Numbered from the stretch's first letter, positions 12,170 to 24,854 are shown. The stretch: DNA of 64,000 nt from Perilla frutescens (GCA_026008535.1 BRKX01000012.1:26255848-26319847), one strand, 5' to 3'. Made by a program: numbers and translations. The notes: a model not told the origin generated them from the letters alone.

Positions 12170-14529
12170 TGAGGTATTACAATTTTGGACAAACATTGAA
12201 AAATCATATAAAATTCATTTTAATCCGATTGATGAACTGTCAAAGGCCACACGACCACCTCAAATCAACCCACAATAGGTTAGAAGACCTTGAAGACCAA
12301 TTCTAGCTAGAATGGTCGAAAAACAGTGGTAAACATTACTGTTCACTGGTGCAAAAATGACATGAACCCAAACGCATTTTCATCTCGATCGGACTCGATT
12401 CTCATCGGAATTTTAAGGAGTACACTTTTCGTATGAGTAGAAAATGAGAAATCTAATGATACAATTTATTTTTGGATCCAATGATCGGAGTAAAAGTCGA
12501 TTTATAGCAGCCCATTTTTGAAATATTTGAGAAAAGTAAAAAATCTTATTTTAAATATTTGCAATTTAATTCAAACTTATGTAAAATTCTCAAAAATGCA
12601 TTCCTATATTTTCTAAAAATTTGAAACCAACCCAAACCTTTGAAGATAAATAAAATAAACTCAAGCTTGTTTCAAAATATTTAAACAACTCCTACAATTG
12701 AAGAACAATACATATGGATTAAAATTATAATAGTGAGTATAGGGCTTAAAAGACCATAGCAAAATCTAAAAATATTAATTAATCGCATTTGAGTTCTAAT
12801 TTTCGAACTTAATTAGAATATGATCATAAAATTGTGCAAAATAAAAATAGAAATAAAGAAAACATAAAATAAATTTGTAGATAAAAGGACCTGAACGTAT
12901 GCCCTACTATAGAGTGAATAGAATATTAACCACTATGCTAACCATGCCAATAAATTTCTATACAAATAAATCAAGTTCTTTAACCAAGTAGTTTAAGAAA
13001 TCCATTCATAATAATAAAAATAAATAATTAAATTTCTCCAAACAAGGTTCAAACTTTACACCTTTAATATATACAAAAATTAGTTCATTAGGTTAAAACA
13101 CCAATTTGAATCATAAGCCAAGATTTTTAGTTAAATAATGTTTGAAACTTATGTCTTCATAAATTGAATTATTTTCAATAAAGGCTAAACCATAAACCTC
13201 CTGAAAGAACTTCAGTCTTATCCAATGACCTAGGATTAAATTTTGTAAAACAATCCAAGCTCATGGCCAACACATTATTTGAATCAAAACTCTTTGAATC
13301 TTCAAAAATCATCTTCAACTATACAATAATACATATAAAATCTTAAGCAGTACTTCAAATCCAAAAACCGCAAGGGAATCAAGCTCAAATGGTCCAATTT
13401 TCCAGATTTTCGAAAGAAAAAGTCTTGTCCTCGACCGACAATTTGAGGGCTGAAAACGACCCATAAACATGAACTAAACTATATGAACATGGAGTATATG
13501 AAGAGAAATATCTAACCATGACTTATATGAATTCTTCCAACAAATGGAAATGTTGGAAATGTATATTTCCTAGAAGCAGCTGCAGCACAAATAAGAGTTC
13601 AATTGTGGTTTTTCGTTAGCTCTCGGCATAAAAACAAAAGGGGAAATGAGGTCGAATTATAAATCTAAAATCATATAAGAGTATCTTGTTACAATCAAAA
13701 TATGATGTCTTTTGGGCTCCGGTAAGGTTGGAAGAGGGCAGTTGAAGTAGCAGCGGCAACTCAGCGCTGTCCAGAGATAATTTCGAGCAAACTTGTGATG
13801 TGAAAATGACCCACCAAACGTACGATATCAAACAACCGATCTGAAATGGTAAAGGTGAAGACCATAGTATGAGGTTTCCAGCAGTATTAATTTGTGGCAG
13901 ATCGGACGGAGGAATTGGTAGGAAATAGCCTCAGAAGAAGGCAGTAAAGCGTAGTGACAGGACATCAACTACACTCATTCTCAAATAAACAAGAGAATCC
14001 TCTCATTGCGATTTCATGATTTTTGACTAAGAATTTGAGGTAGAAAAATGGGAAGGGATGGTGATGGCCGAGGGAGAGAGAAAAGAAGGGAAGAGGTGAT
14101 GTTAGAAAAAAAATCTTATCTCATTTTTGGTGTCTGATTTTTCGTAGCTCAAACATAGGATAACATATGTAAAATAATCACCTCTTTTATTTGGGCTTGG
14201 GCTGCCAAGAATGCGCCTTATCTAAAATCAATTGGGCCGAAACTTTGGGTTAATAATCGGGCTTCAATGTCTTAAATGAAATATATTTCATTGGATGATC
14301 AAAGGACTTTCAATTGAATAAAATTAATTTATGGGTTCGTATCGACGAGTAAAATTTGTCTAATACTTTTGTTCATCTCATTCCAATAATAATTGGGTCG
14401 AAAATAAAAATATTTATAGACATGCTCAAAAGCCAAATAGTTGCCTATTTTCAAAATAAAATGACTTGTTATAACAATTGGGGTCTGAAATAAAAGATTG
14501 GGCTCGAATTTAGTTTTGGGGTGTCACAA
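12170..14529 (-). repeat. Candidate decayed Ty3-type LTR
   Basis: On the minus strand the segment begins TGTGACACCCCAAAAC, a start typical of large Ty3 (chromovirus-like) plant LTRs. Near 14050-14130 it has a transcript-leader-like CT-rich stretch with tctctctccctcggcc. No second copy and no target duplication are visible, so it may be a solo or truncated LTR. The inner boundary near 12170 is a guess based on a TGTAATACC-type end. Confidence 0.3.
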
Positions 14530-14869
14530 TATGGTAACTAATTAAATGATATTTTAGGACTTGAAATTTTATAGATAATTATAATACATCTAAGCAAACA
14601 CTATATTATTAATACATATATTTTAATACACCAAAACAAACACAATATTAATATTTTATATGGTAAAAGACATTCTAGTCAAACATATTCAACCTTATAC
14701 CGTACTGTCTAGCAGACGAGCCTAAAGATATAGGAATATGTTTTTTACAAATATAAATAAACGTAGTGAAAAAATAGAAAATTGGAAACAAACTTTTTTT
14801 TAAACAAAACCAAATATTATTAAAAATACTCAAGCAAAATCCTCCTCCGCAAAGTTTTAAAGCTTTTCT
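14530..14869. other. AT-rich spacer
   Basis: No recognisable feature. A short minus-strand open frame here has no family resemblance and is probably chance. Confidence 0.5.
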
Positions 14870-15369
14870 GGACAATTACTACGCCATAGGACCTTAGAAC
14901 TAAGCGAGACAGAGAAATAGGTTAAAGCATGAGCCACAATATTGGCACTACCAATCTACCATACATATGATTAAAACAAAAGACTAACCCCGAGTTCACG
15001 AGGTTTATAATCTCCGTCATTTCACTCCTATAAGATTTGACCATTCCTCTCTATCACTAAGAACATGAGCTGCCAATAAAGAAATGTGAATATCATAATA
15101 GGTTCCAATGAACACTTCAGACACAAAATTACATCTTACAAGATTGCAATAAGTTTAGCTCCTAAAACGGTGTCCAGATGACTAATGGGTTTAGCCAAAG
15201 TCGCCACAATCATATCCTACAAAGATAAATGTGAATTTATGTGCACAAGATTGAAATGAGGCATCTACATCAACCCGAAGATAGTCTTCCGATAGAGAAA
15301 ACCACTTTCCAAATTGGATTACATCAGAAATAGTTGACAAGGCATCAATAATTTGTTTCATATTGGGTA
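14870..15369 (-). pseudogene. RVT_3-type RNase H domain fragment
   Basis: Several minus-strand frames carry pieces of the plant RVT_3 RNase H-like domain in the right order: LRVDVDASFQSC at the first catalytic Asp strand, AKPISHLDTVLGAKLIAIL in the middle, and a NIVAHALTYFSVSL end. The pieces lie in different frames and are split by stops, so it is a dead scrap, probably from a non-LTR (LINE) element or a related RNase H gene. Element S is inserted just beyond it at 15375. Confidence 0.6.
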
Positions 15370-15374
15370 CTAGC

Positions 15375-16188
15375 TGTTAGTGCCTTTGTGACACCAATCA
15401 TTGAAGTTGGTTCAGATTGATTCAAAGGTTTCACTACACTATGTTTGTTTATCAAGAGCTTTACATTGCTATTGTTATAAGTGGTTGATTGTCATTCATC
15501 TTTATGAAAATTCATAAATCACTTCAGTATTTAGTTTTTCCAAGTACCTTACTACTGTTCTAGACAACATTCATAACAATGTACGTGAATGTGATTTGAA
15601 CTTCTTGAAGATAGATCAAAGCAAAGAGTTTGGATTGAGCTGAGAAGAAGACTGTTGTGCATTGTGCCACAACAGAGATTATTCAACATGTTGAGTACTG
15701 CTAGTTAGATTGAGTGATAGCCTGAAGTTAGCCTGTAAACATACAACAAATTCCGCTGTGCAACCTGATGTTAAGATTCAAGATCAACAATGTACATTGC
15801 AAAGTACATGGATGTCTGCATTGAAGAGAAGACTCAAAGATCAATAATGTTCATTGTAACGTTCTTGAACATTTACATGAACATCCTTTGTCCAGATTAT
15901 TCTTCCAAAGATCAATGGAGCTGTTTAAAGTTTACAACCAAGAGAAGATCCAGAGATCTATCTAGAAGCTGCCATATTCAACAGAAGAGTTCGAGACTGA
16001 AGTCAAAGACAGAGTTCTATTGTTGGAAAAATTCCTAACATGGTTCGAGTTTGATCTCAGTTTCAAACAAGGAAAGTTTCCTTGTTTATTTCCAAATCAA
16101 ATTAGGACACATGTTCCCATGTTTAGGCTATCTCTGTTCATCTATAAATAGCCTGTGATACAGACATGTTATAGTGCAAAGAACACAC
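15375..16188 (+). repeat. 5' LTR fragment of element S
   Basis: Matches the start of the right LTR (20620 onward) up to the segment gaacacac, then diverges completely. TATAAATA lies at 16143-16150. The remaining ~500 bp of the LTR seen in the right copy are missing. Confidence 0.88.
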
Positions 16189-17760
16189 TGTTAGAATTTG
16201 TTGTCTCAAATACTGTGAAAAATAGAAAACACGTGCAAAGTTATATATATTGTTGTTGTCAGTGTTACTCACTTTACCGACAACATTGTCACGGGAATTT
16301 ACAGAACAATTTGCACGTAAATAACTTTAAAACACAAGCAGAAAATAGCTTGTGAAAAATATCAACGTGTAGATAATAGAGTTGATATTGAAGCTAGTGT
16401 AACCACTATGCCTTCAACACGCAGCGGAAATTTAAAGCAACTTGCATGAAAGATAGTTTTAAATCACACACCTTCAGTATGTGATTGCCTCAGGGTGAAA
16501 TTCACTAACATAAGTGAAATATAAAAATAATAGAAGTGTTGTCTCGGTTCACTCCCTTGACAACATTGCATACAACATACGAAAGATCTATTCTAGCTTC
16601 ACTCACTTGAACAATCTCTCGAACAAAACACTATCTAAACATATAAATAGATACAACACATCAATCTAAATCCTAGACTCTCAATATTTGACTATCTAAC
16701 CTACATACACAACTGAAACTAATCTTCAGTTGATTAGGATGCTAGGCGGATGTCGGAGAGGATGTCTTAGATCTTCGAGACGACACTAGATGCAAGTTTC
16801 AGAGCTTCTCACAAACCACGGTGATAACATGCTTGCACAAATGATTTCAAGGTCTAAAGATACCTTAAATACTTCCTCCATCTTGTATTAGCAGTTACTC
16901 CACGATCACAAGAGGCGTGGACTTGAATCAACCGCATTCCACTTCCCATTATTGTAGTGGACTTGAATAACTACTTTCTGCATTGCGAAGCACACGTTCT
17001 TCAACATCGTGTAATGGTGACAGTTACTCTAGTGACCCACATTCACCTACAGCGGTTATTGTCCAAGAAGGAGTGAGAACATCACGTCCCCTACAAATCC
17101 GGAATATATTTTGAACAAGTCAAAATCAAACATTATCCATGATCTAATTCATAATAAAATAACCAATAAATCCTTAAATACATAGAAAACATAATGTGAC
17201 ATAAATAACAAAATAATCATATTAATTTATAATAAATTAATCCTAAATACTAGGAAATGATAAGGTTAGCTTTGAGAGAATTGTACTCGATGTTACGAGA
17301 ATAACGGAACACATCAGATACAACATTGACTTCAATGTTATCAGACGAAGTGATAACTGATAACATCATCTGGAACACATCATTGTCAACAATCTTCTCC
17401 TTAAGCTTATCATTTCTGCACAAAACATAAAAAAAAACTCAATATATACAATTAGAGCCGCAGCGGAATATTATAAAAATTTTTGGAGTTCAAAAACTTC
17501 CTCTTAAGGTCTGCTCCCCCTTAAGTTTTTATCTGTATAATAATATACAACATTAATGGGTATAATCCATTATACAAGAATGAATGTGAACACTGAGATG
17601 TCCACACATCTCGACAGACATGTTAGAGCAATATGCTAAAAATTTAATAGACATATACGAGCATATATCAAAAATATATTTTAAGATAAATCACACATCA
17701 TCTTAAATACAAATTTCGATGAATCATAAATCATTAAAAATTAATAATCATATCCCATGA
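16189..17760. other. Unassigned retroelement-like segment inside element S
   Basis: Not related to the rest of the S LTR. It begins TGTTAG at the point where the 5' LTR match stops and contains a minus-strand purine-rich tract (complement of gctcccccttaag, about 17512-17525). It may be part of another LTR element that replaced the inner LTR and gag-pol of S. No target duplication is found and no coding domain is recognised. Confidence 0.35.
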
Positions 17761-17774
17761 TTTAAAAATTGATA

Positions 17775-19571
17775 TTGCTCAGAAATTCAAGTTGTCTGCA
17801 AAGAAAGCTGATGTCAAGAAGAGAAAGGCCAAGATCATTCATAGATTTGTGGTTGCTGAAGATCCAGAAGAAAAGATTCAGAGCTCTCCTTCCTCTGAAA
17901 AGGAAGCCTCCACACCGCAAGCAGAGAAGTTTCTTGCAAGTGCTCAGTACACCATTAATCCTTTCACTATTGGATCTCCATCACTAGGAGTATCCATGAA
18001 GAAGAAAATCCCACGGAAGTCTACCAAGAGATCAGTACCTGTGTCCATCAAGTCTCCAATGACCAGAAGCCAAGCCTCATAAGAGATTCTGGGAAGCTTC
18101 TTGAAGAAATCTACTACTAGAAGGGAGACTAGAATCAAGGCTGCTGGCGAGAAAAAGAAAGTTCGCGAAGATGTTTGTGAACAAGTTGGTGGACGTTCCA
18201 GACAACTGGAAAGTTATTCAAGAAGAATGTACTTCTTATGGTCTTTTTAGATCAATTTTTCATGTCTCGTTATGGGATAAGGTGAAGAAAATGAATGTCG
18301 TAATGGAGATGAGGATAGATACATATGTGTCGGTTGAGGCAGACATCTATACTCTGATTAAGGCTGCCGATTTGTTATAGTATTAAAAGTTGGCAAGTTT
18401 GTTCCAATGGTGGCCAGTAAGTTCTACTGCAACCTGACTAAAGATATGGACAATCTTGCTTCAGAAAACTTTGAGAAAGTTTTCGTTCGAGGACAGATGG
18501 TGGAGTTCTCCCCCTGTTTGATCAATTAGACAATTGGATCAACTGTTGAGGGGGAGTTTGAAGAAGTTGAAGACTGGGGTATCATCGCTGATGTACTCAC
18601 ACGAGGTGAGTATGATTATTGGCCAACAAACTCCCAGACCATTCCATCAAGCAAGTTGACTTCTATCTACAAGGCCCTGTTCAGAATTTCCATCCACAAT
18701 TGAGTGACAACCACTCACAGAATAGGAGTGAATCAGAATCAAGAGAGGTTCCTATTTCACATAGGAACATGAAAGAAATTTGATTATGGAGAATTTATTT
18801 TCAACTAGTTGGTGAGCATGGCAGAGAGTGAGCTCATCAAGGCTCCTATGGTCTACCATGTGCTGATCTACAATATCATCAAGAGCCAAAGGAAGAATGT
18901 TGCTACCAAGATGGATTCTATCATCAAGCTCAAGAAGTCTCTTGGCATCAAAGTCTCTTCAGACCTATCTTCTATATCAAAGGAACTACTCAGGATATCA
19001 TTACACAAACATGTTAGCCCTCAGAAGAGTACACAACAAACACCAGCATCATCCTCTCCTAATATCTCTACACGCAACAAAATTCTGAATCACTTGAGAG
19101 AATGCATAGCCTTCCATGCTCAGAAGACTTTGGATCATGCTACTGAAAGGAACAAGGTTCATGAACTTCTTCAGGATGAAGAGTTCACAAGGCCTATTGC
19201 TGAAAAAGAACAATCTCTTCATACCCTTGCTGAAACAACAGTCAAGGAGAGTGAAGACACTCAAAGAAAAGAAGGATTTCTTAGCACTACAGCCCGCTTT
19301 GAAAAATAAGCATCTGAGGCTGCATATGAAAAAGAGCAAGGCAAGGATGAAGATCAAAAGGAGAAAAGAGAAGAAGAAAAAAGTGAAAATACTTGTAATG
19401 AAGCAGCTGATGATAAAGCAGTGAGTGAAGAAACAGAAGAAGAGAAGGAAGAGGAAGAGAAAGAAGAGGAAGAAGAAGAGAAGGAAGAAAAAGAAAAAGA
19501 GGAAAATGAGGATGAAGAAAATGAAGACTTTGAGTCTGCATAGTTTGATGTAGACAAGTCTGAATGAGCAA
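17775..19571 (+). pseudogene. Envelope-like / 'putative plant transposon protein' ORF, degraded
   Basis: Frames here carry, in order: a basic Ser/Lys-rich N-terminal part (HRFVVAEDPEEK); a segment FVNKLVDVPDNWK; a region with KFYCNLTKD, KVFVRGQMVEFSP and then DWGIIADVLTRGEY; LTSIYKALFRISIHN; ELIKAPMVYHVLIYNII; and a long Glu/Lys-rich tail. This order matches the plant ORF annotated as envelope-like protein or putative plant transposon protein (I believe Pfam PF20167, not searched), found downstream of pol in SIRE-type elements. Stops (for example at 18080 and 18378) and frame changes break it. The function of the intact family is not established. Confidence 0.7.
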
Positions 19572-19952
19572 AATAAATCCTCAACTGATACTCCTTTGCC
19601 ATATCTGCAGGCAAATAGCAGGAGTATTAGTTTTTTCTGAAATTTGGTTAAGTTTTTTTCAATTCATCCTCAAAAGACTCATTGTCTGAGTCTTTGTTTT
19701 ATGTGAAGCTCTTTACTTTGAGCTTCAAATATTGATGTAATCATTCTATAATTGCCTCATCATCATTACATCATTCCCCAATCTTCCATCTTTGTTACTT
19801 TTGTCTTTGAACTGCTAATGATCTTCTAAAAAAAATTGCTCTGATAAAATAAAAAGAAAAATATGAAAAGAAAATGAAAAAGAAATATAAACAGAGCTGA
19901 AGTTCATTACAAAGTTCATGAAGATCTAGGTGAACGTCCTTGCTACTACTGC

Positions 19953-20525
19953 TAGGGATGTCAATGGGTAGGGTAGGGTACGGGTATGTCTTTCCCATAC
20001 CCTACCCTAACATAAAATGTCCTACACATATCCTACCCTATTACCCTATTTTTTATAGAGGGTAGGGTACGGGTATTACCCTATGGATAATCGGATACCT
20101 GTGGGTAAAACGGGTTACCCGTTAAGATTTTTTTAATAATATATCACAATAAATTTTTTTCCAAAAACACGAAAAAAAAATTAAGAGATGCTTTTATCAA
20201 AATATAACCAATACAAACAAATCAAATTCTTGTGATGCCACCATAACAACAAAACTAGAAGATAAATTCAAAAATTATATATATATATATATATATATAT
20301 TATATTTACTTATTTATTTATTTTTAATATGTTAGGATAATCGGACAGGGTAATCGGGTAGGGTAATCGGGTAAAACCTTAATCCCATACCCTACCCTTA
20401 CCCTAACAAAATTTAGCGGGTACGGATAGTACCCTACCCATTACCCAAATATACGGGTACTACCCGCCCCTATAACCCGTTTACCCGCGGGTAATTTTAC
20501 CCTACGGGTAAAGTTGACATCCCTA
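19953..20525. mobile_element. hAT-type MITE with TAGGGATGTCAA ends
   Basis: A 573-bp non-coding element with terminal inverted repeats TAGGGATGTCAA / TTGACATCCCTA. The flanks give an 8-bp duplication with one mismatch (ACTACTGC at 19945-19952, GCTACTGC at 20526-20533), the length expected for hAT transposases. Both arms are packed with GGGTA / TACCC repeats, complementary across the element, and the centre holds a (TA)n tract near 20277-20300. No transposase is encoded. Confidence 0.87.
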
Positions 20526-20603
20526 GCTACTGCTGAAGACATTCAAGAAAACATGAAAAAATTGCACCTGGAAAAATAAAGTAGCTGATTTGCCAACAAA
20601 TAA

Positions 20604-20619
20604 AGGCAAATGAGGAGAT
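20604..20619 (+). other. Polypurine tract of element S
   Basis: Purine-rich aaggcaaatgaggagat directly precedes the right LTR start TGTTAGTGCC, as expected for a plus-strand primer site. Confidence 0.65.
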
Positions 20620-21946
20620 TGTTAGTGCCTTCGTAACACCAATCATTGAAGTTGGTTCAGATTGATTCAAAGGTGTCACTGCACTTGTTTGTTTATCAAG
20701 AGCTTTACATTGCTCTTGTTATAAGTGGTTGATTGTCATTTATCTTTATGGCAATTCATAAATTACTTCAGTATTTAGTTTTTCCAAGTACATTACCACT
20801 GTTCTGGACAACGTTCATAACAATGTACGTGAACATGATTTGAACTTTCTGAAGATAGCTCAAAGTAAGGAGTTTGGATTAAGCTGAGAAGAAGACTGTT
20901 GTGCATCGTGCCACAATAGAGATTGTTCAACATGCTGAGTATTGCCAGCTAGCTTGAGTGATAGCCTGAAGTTAGTCTGTGAACATACAAAAGATTTTGA
21001 TGTGTTATCTGATGTGAAGATTCAAGATCAACAATGTACATTGCAAAGTACATGGACGTCTGCATTGAAGAGAAGACTCAAAGATCAACAATGTTCGTTG
21101 TAACATTCTTGAATATTTACATGAACATCCTTTGTCCAGATTATTCTTTCAAAGATCGATGGAGCTGTTCAAAGTTTACAACCAAGAGAAGATCTAGAGA
21201 TCTATCCAGAAGCTGCCATATTCAATAGAAGAGTTCAAGACTGAAGTCAAAGGTAGAGTTCTATTGTTGGAAGAATTCCTAACATGGTTCGAGTTTGATC
21301 TCGGTTCTAAACAAGGAAAGTTTCCTTGTTTATTTCCAATTCAAATTAATGCATATGTTTTCATGTTTAGGCTATCTCTGTTCATCTATAAATAACTTGG
21401 GATACATACATGTTATAGTGCAGAGAACATACTGAATAAAAGCACTACACAAGTATTATTTTAAGATCTCTAACTGTTTTGAGCCACTGAGTTATGGTTG
21501 TGTCTTAGATTAGAAAATAGTGTTCTAGTCATCGTGTATTGAAACACACTTGTTCATACACTATCAAAAGAAGTCTCGGGAGAGATTTCTTATGGGAACT
21601 AGATAGGTTAGACATTTGGGTTGTGAGGGGATCTCACAATTCAATTCAACGAAAGAGGGTGTACGGGTAGAAAGGGTAACGAGTGACGGGAGGTTAGCTG
21701 CGTGTAAAATCCTCAGTAAACGTGACACCGGAGTAGTGAATTATTTTCCACGAACTTAACAAGTCCCTTGACGTAGATCATTTGATCGAACAGGGTTACC
21801 AAACCTCTGCATATTTTATTTTCTGCAATCATCTTAACGTTCACAATAACGTTCTTGAACTTTATTACGAACATCCTTCAAACATTCAGTAACTTTACAG
21901 TGAACATTGTGCAGACATATACTTATCACACGAGTGTTCAATTTCA
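20620..21946 (+). repeat. 3' LTR of element S
   Basis: About 1.33 kb starting TGTTAG and ending in CA next to the CTAGC duplication. TATAAATA lies at 21387-21394. Only the first ~815 bp have a counterpart in the left LTR. Confidence 0.85.
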
Positions 21947-22199
21947 CTAGCTACTAACACATGATTTCATTTTCTTAAAATTACTACTCGCATATATATG
22001 AATCACATCTCATTATTACAACTCTTAACATGAAAATAAAATAAATAAAATTGAGGAAATCTCTTAACGTGAAATGATATACCAAAAAAATCCCCGAACA
22101 TGTAGAAGGTCTTGACGGCATTAATTAATCTTCAATCAAGTTCTTTAATTTATTGTACAATTTTTGGGCACTTCTAATATTTATCATTTATTTCATTAT

Positions 22200-24800
22200 C
22201 TCTTCTTTCTTACAATGATAGACTTTCTAACTCGCCCTTCCTTCACCAGAAAGTTGATACACCTCCTAGAAAGCTAATGAAAAATCCATATCCATACCCC
22301 ATAATAATAGTTTTCCAAGTAAATCCATTGATAAAACCATAATTCTATGAATCATCATCACTTTCTTGTTGTAACTTAGGTGTTTTACCATCTTCACATA
22401 TAGTCGTTAATGGAAATCCAAACAATCCCGAGTTTCTTACATACAACATGTTGCCGAATGTAGTAAAATTGTGTGACTGAGGTATCATGCCGACTAGGAG
22501 ATTATAAGACACGTTCAGCTTTGCAAAAAATGTCAGCTTCGTCAATGCATATGGGATTCCTCCCTTCAAACAATTCGAAGAAAGATCCAATTATTTGAGT
22601 GAAGTTACATTTCCAAATGATGCGGGTATTTAACCTTGGATGTTGTTATGAAACAAGTTTAGATACATAAGAGAGTTGAGATTTCCTATAGAATGTGGAA
22701 TGCTTCCATCAAATTTGTCGATGGATAGATCGATCATTGTAAATGTTAATAGGATTCTTACTAATGGAACTTTCAAACCTTTCAAAACAATCGCCATTGT
22801 TCCTTTGTAAGGCCAGAACCAATCTCTTGTCTCCACTTTCTTCTCTTTTAGATTTATCATGGCTTCCATGTTGGTCAAATATTCAACGGACAACGGGCCA
22901 CTAAACTCGTTGATAGTTAGTAAAAAGATTTGCAACATAGGAAATGGAGACTTAACCTTTGATGTAGGCGATATGGTCCCGTAGAGTCTGTTCCAACTCA
23001 AATCAAGAACTTGAAGCTCTGTCATAGTTTTAGTCCAAATTGGGAATGAGCCAGTTATGCTATTACCTCCAACGTTAAGAACTTGGAACCTACGACAGTT
23101 TGAAAGGGATAAGGGCAATGTTCTCTCTAACTTATTGCTACTCACTACATTCTAGCACACAACCCTTTGAAAATGTTGTGGGAATGAAGCCATGAAACTT
23201 GTTTCCACTCATATCTATAATCCTTAGAGTTTAACCAATTAACTTTCCTAAGCACTCTAGAATTATCCCACCCATACTATTCTTCATCAGATGCAAAACT
23301 TCGAGGGATGTCAAGTTACAAATGGATAATGGGATGTCCCCAGTGAGTTCGTTGTAGTAGAGCACGGAGGTGTCTAAATATGGCAAGTTCCAAATGGCGT
23401 GAGGTATTGAGCCCGAAAGTCGGTTTTCTGCAAGGTTTAGGATAGACATGTTCTGGAATCTTGCAATGCCTAGTGGGAGAGAACCTTGAAAACTGTTTGT
23501 GGTTAGAATGAGAATTTCAAGTTTGGATGTGAACATCTCTCATGAAATGTTGGCTGAGATGTGATTCTTTGACATAGACAAAAAATTCAACTTGGTGAGA
23601 TTAGAGGGTGATTTATGCAACTCACCAGTCAATCCATTTTCAGACAGGCTAAGAAGCTCCAACAGCTTTAGCTTTCTGATTTCATATGGAATTGTTCCAG
23701 ACAAATTATTCACAGAAAGGCTTAGATCAGTTAAACATGACAAGTTTCTGATTGTGTGAGGTATTGAGCTTGAAAAGTGGTTTCTTGAAAGGTCTAGGTG
23801 TACAGATTATGCAGTCTGTCAATCTCTAGAGGGATAGAACCTACTTTTGTATAAAATTAGATGACTGTGATAATGAAAAATATAATGAGACAATAAAATG
23901 ATTTTTTTACCACTTAGATTGTTGGAATCAAGTGACAAATACAAAAGTTGTGCCAAGTTTCCAATCTCTCTTGGCAAGAGTCCACTGAAGTTGTTGCTCT
24001 GCAGCTATAGTTTCTGAAGCTCTGAGCATTGGCTCAAACTCGAGGGTATTTCTCCACCAAATGAGTTATAGGAAAGATCGAGCTCTGAGTCCATGTCGAC
24101 CACTATATATGCAGATTTGGTCAGGCAAGCTTCCTAACAAGCAATTGTTTGTCAAAACAATGGTTTCCAATCTTGAAAGGTTGAAAAGAATTGGATGGAC
24201 ATAGCCTGTCAAGCTGTTGTATTCCAAGTCGAAAACTTTCAAGTTGTGAAGACCAATCTCCTCTAGAACTATTCCTATAAATCAAATACCAGCGTGTCCT
24301 AAATTAATTAATATAATCAATCTTACAGCATAGGTAAATATAGGCGAGAACATATATATATCATTTAAGAAGTTGTTGTTAAGGTCTACTTCCTCCTGTT
24401 GTGTCTGGTTGCCAATTTCTTTTGGTATGTTTCCATGGAAGAATTTGTTGCTCATGTTGAGAAAGATTAAGAAGGAAAGATTGCCAATTTCTGGTGGGAT
24501 GATGCCCTCGAAGCCCATATCTTGAATATGGAGTCTTGTTACTCTATAATTGTGAGAGTGGCATGTTACTCCTACCCAAGAACAAATGGAGGTTTTAGTA
24601 GTCCAGTTGTTTGTTAGAATATGATGAGGATCCAAGGTGATTCGAGATTTTAGGACAACAAGTGAAGATTGATCGATTTCAAGATTGGTTAATATTGTTG
24701 CTAGAGTGTAACTAATTATACATTGGACCAAGAACACTACTACTACTTCAAATGGGGAAAAGATGAAATCATGGTGAATCCTGAGGTTTTCTCTTGTGTA

Positions 24801-24849
<49 letters not shown>

Positions 24850-24854
24850 CACAC
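22200..24854 (-). pseudogene. LRR receptor-like protein (RLP/RLK type), broken
   Basis: Remains of a cell-surface leucine-rich-repeat receptor. The N-terminal part (LVVLKSRITLDPHHILTNNW followed by CSWVGVTC) is an LRRNT_2 cap of the form usual in LRR receptor kinases. Plant LRRs of the LxxLxxNxLxGxIP type follow at 23.2-23.8 kb. The distal part has the island region of RLPs (FSGPLSVEYLTNMEAM, MAIVLKGLKV), the last repeats, PQSHNFTTFGNMLY and GLFGFPLTTICE, then an acidic stretch and a membrane helix around TWKTIIMGYGYGFF (22260-22335). No kinase domain is seen. Many stops and frame changes, including one directly before the membrane helix (22345), make it non-functional. A (TC)n tract adds an Arg-Glu run to the N-terminal open frame, so the original start is probably further in. 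Confidence 0.85.
24807..24846. repeat. (TC)20 microsatellite
   Basis: Forty bases of perfect TC dinucleotide at the 5' side of the LRR receptor pseudogene. On the minus strand it reads as GA repeats. Confidence 0.97.

Larger units (their letters stand above)
15375..21946 (+). mobile_element. LTR retrotransposon remnant S (env-like ORF, TSD CTAGC)
   Basis: The two ends share a long repeat beginning TGTTAGTGCC (15375 and 20620). The outer borders are flanked by a perfect 5-bp duplication CTAGC (15370-15374 and 21947-21951). A purine-rich tract precedes the right LTR, giving plus orientation. Gag, protease, integrase and RT are absent. What remains is the first part of the 5' LTR, an unassigned 1.6-kb segment, a broken envelope-like third frame and the 3' LTR. 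Such a frame downstream of pol is known from SIRE/Maximus-type copia elements, so S probably derives from one. A hAT-type MITE later inserted at 19953. Confidence 0.88.

Noticed and set aside
19287..19614. Ser/Leu/Phe-rich minus-strand frames
   Set aside because: They are the complement of the Glu/Lys-rich tail of the env-like frame.
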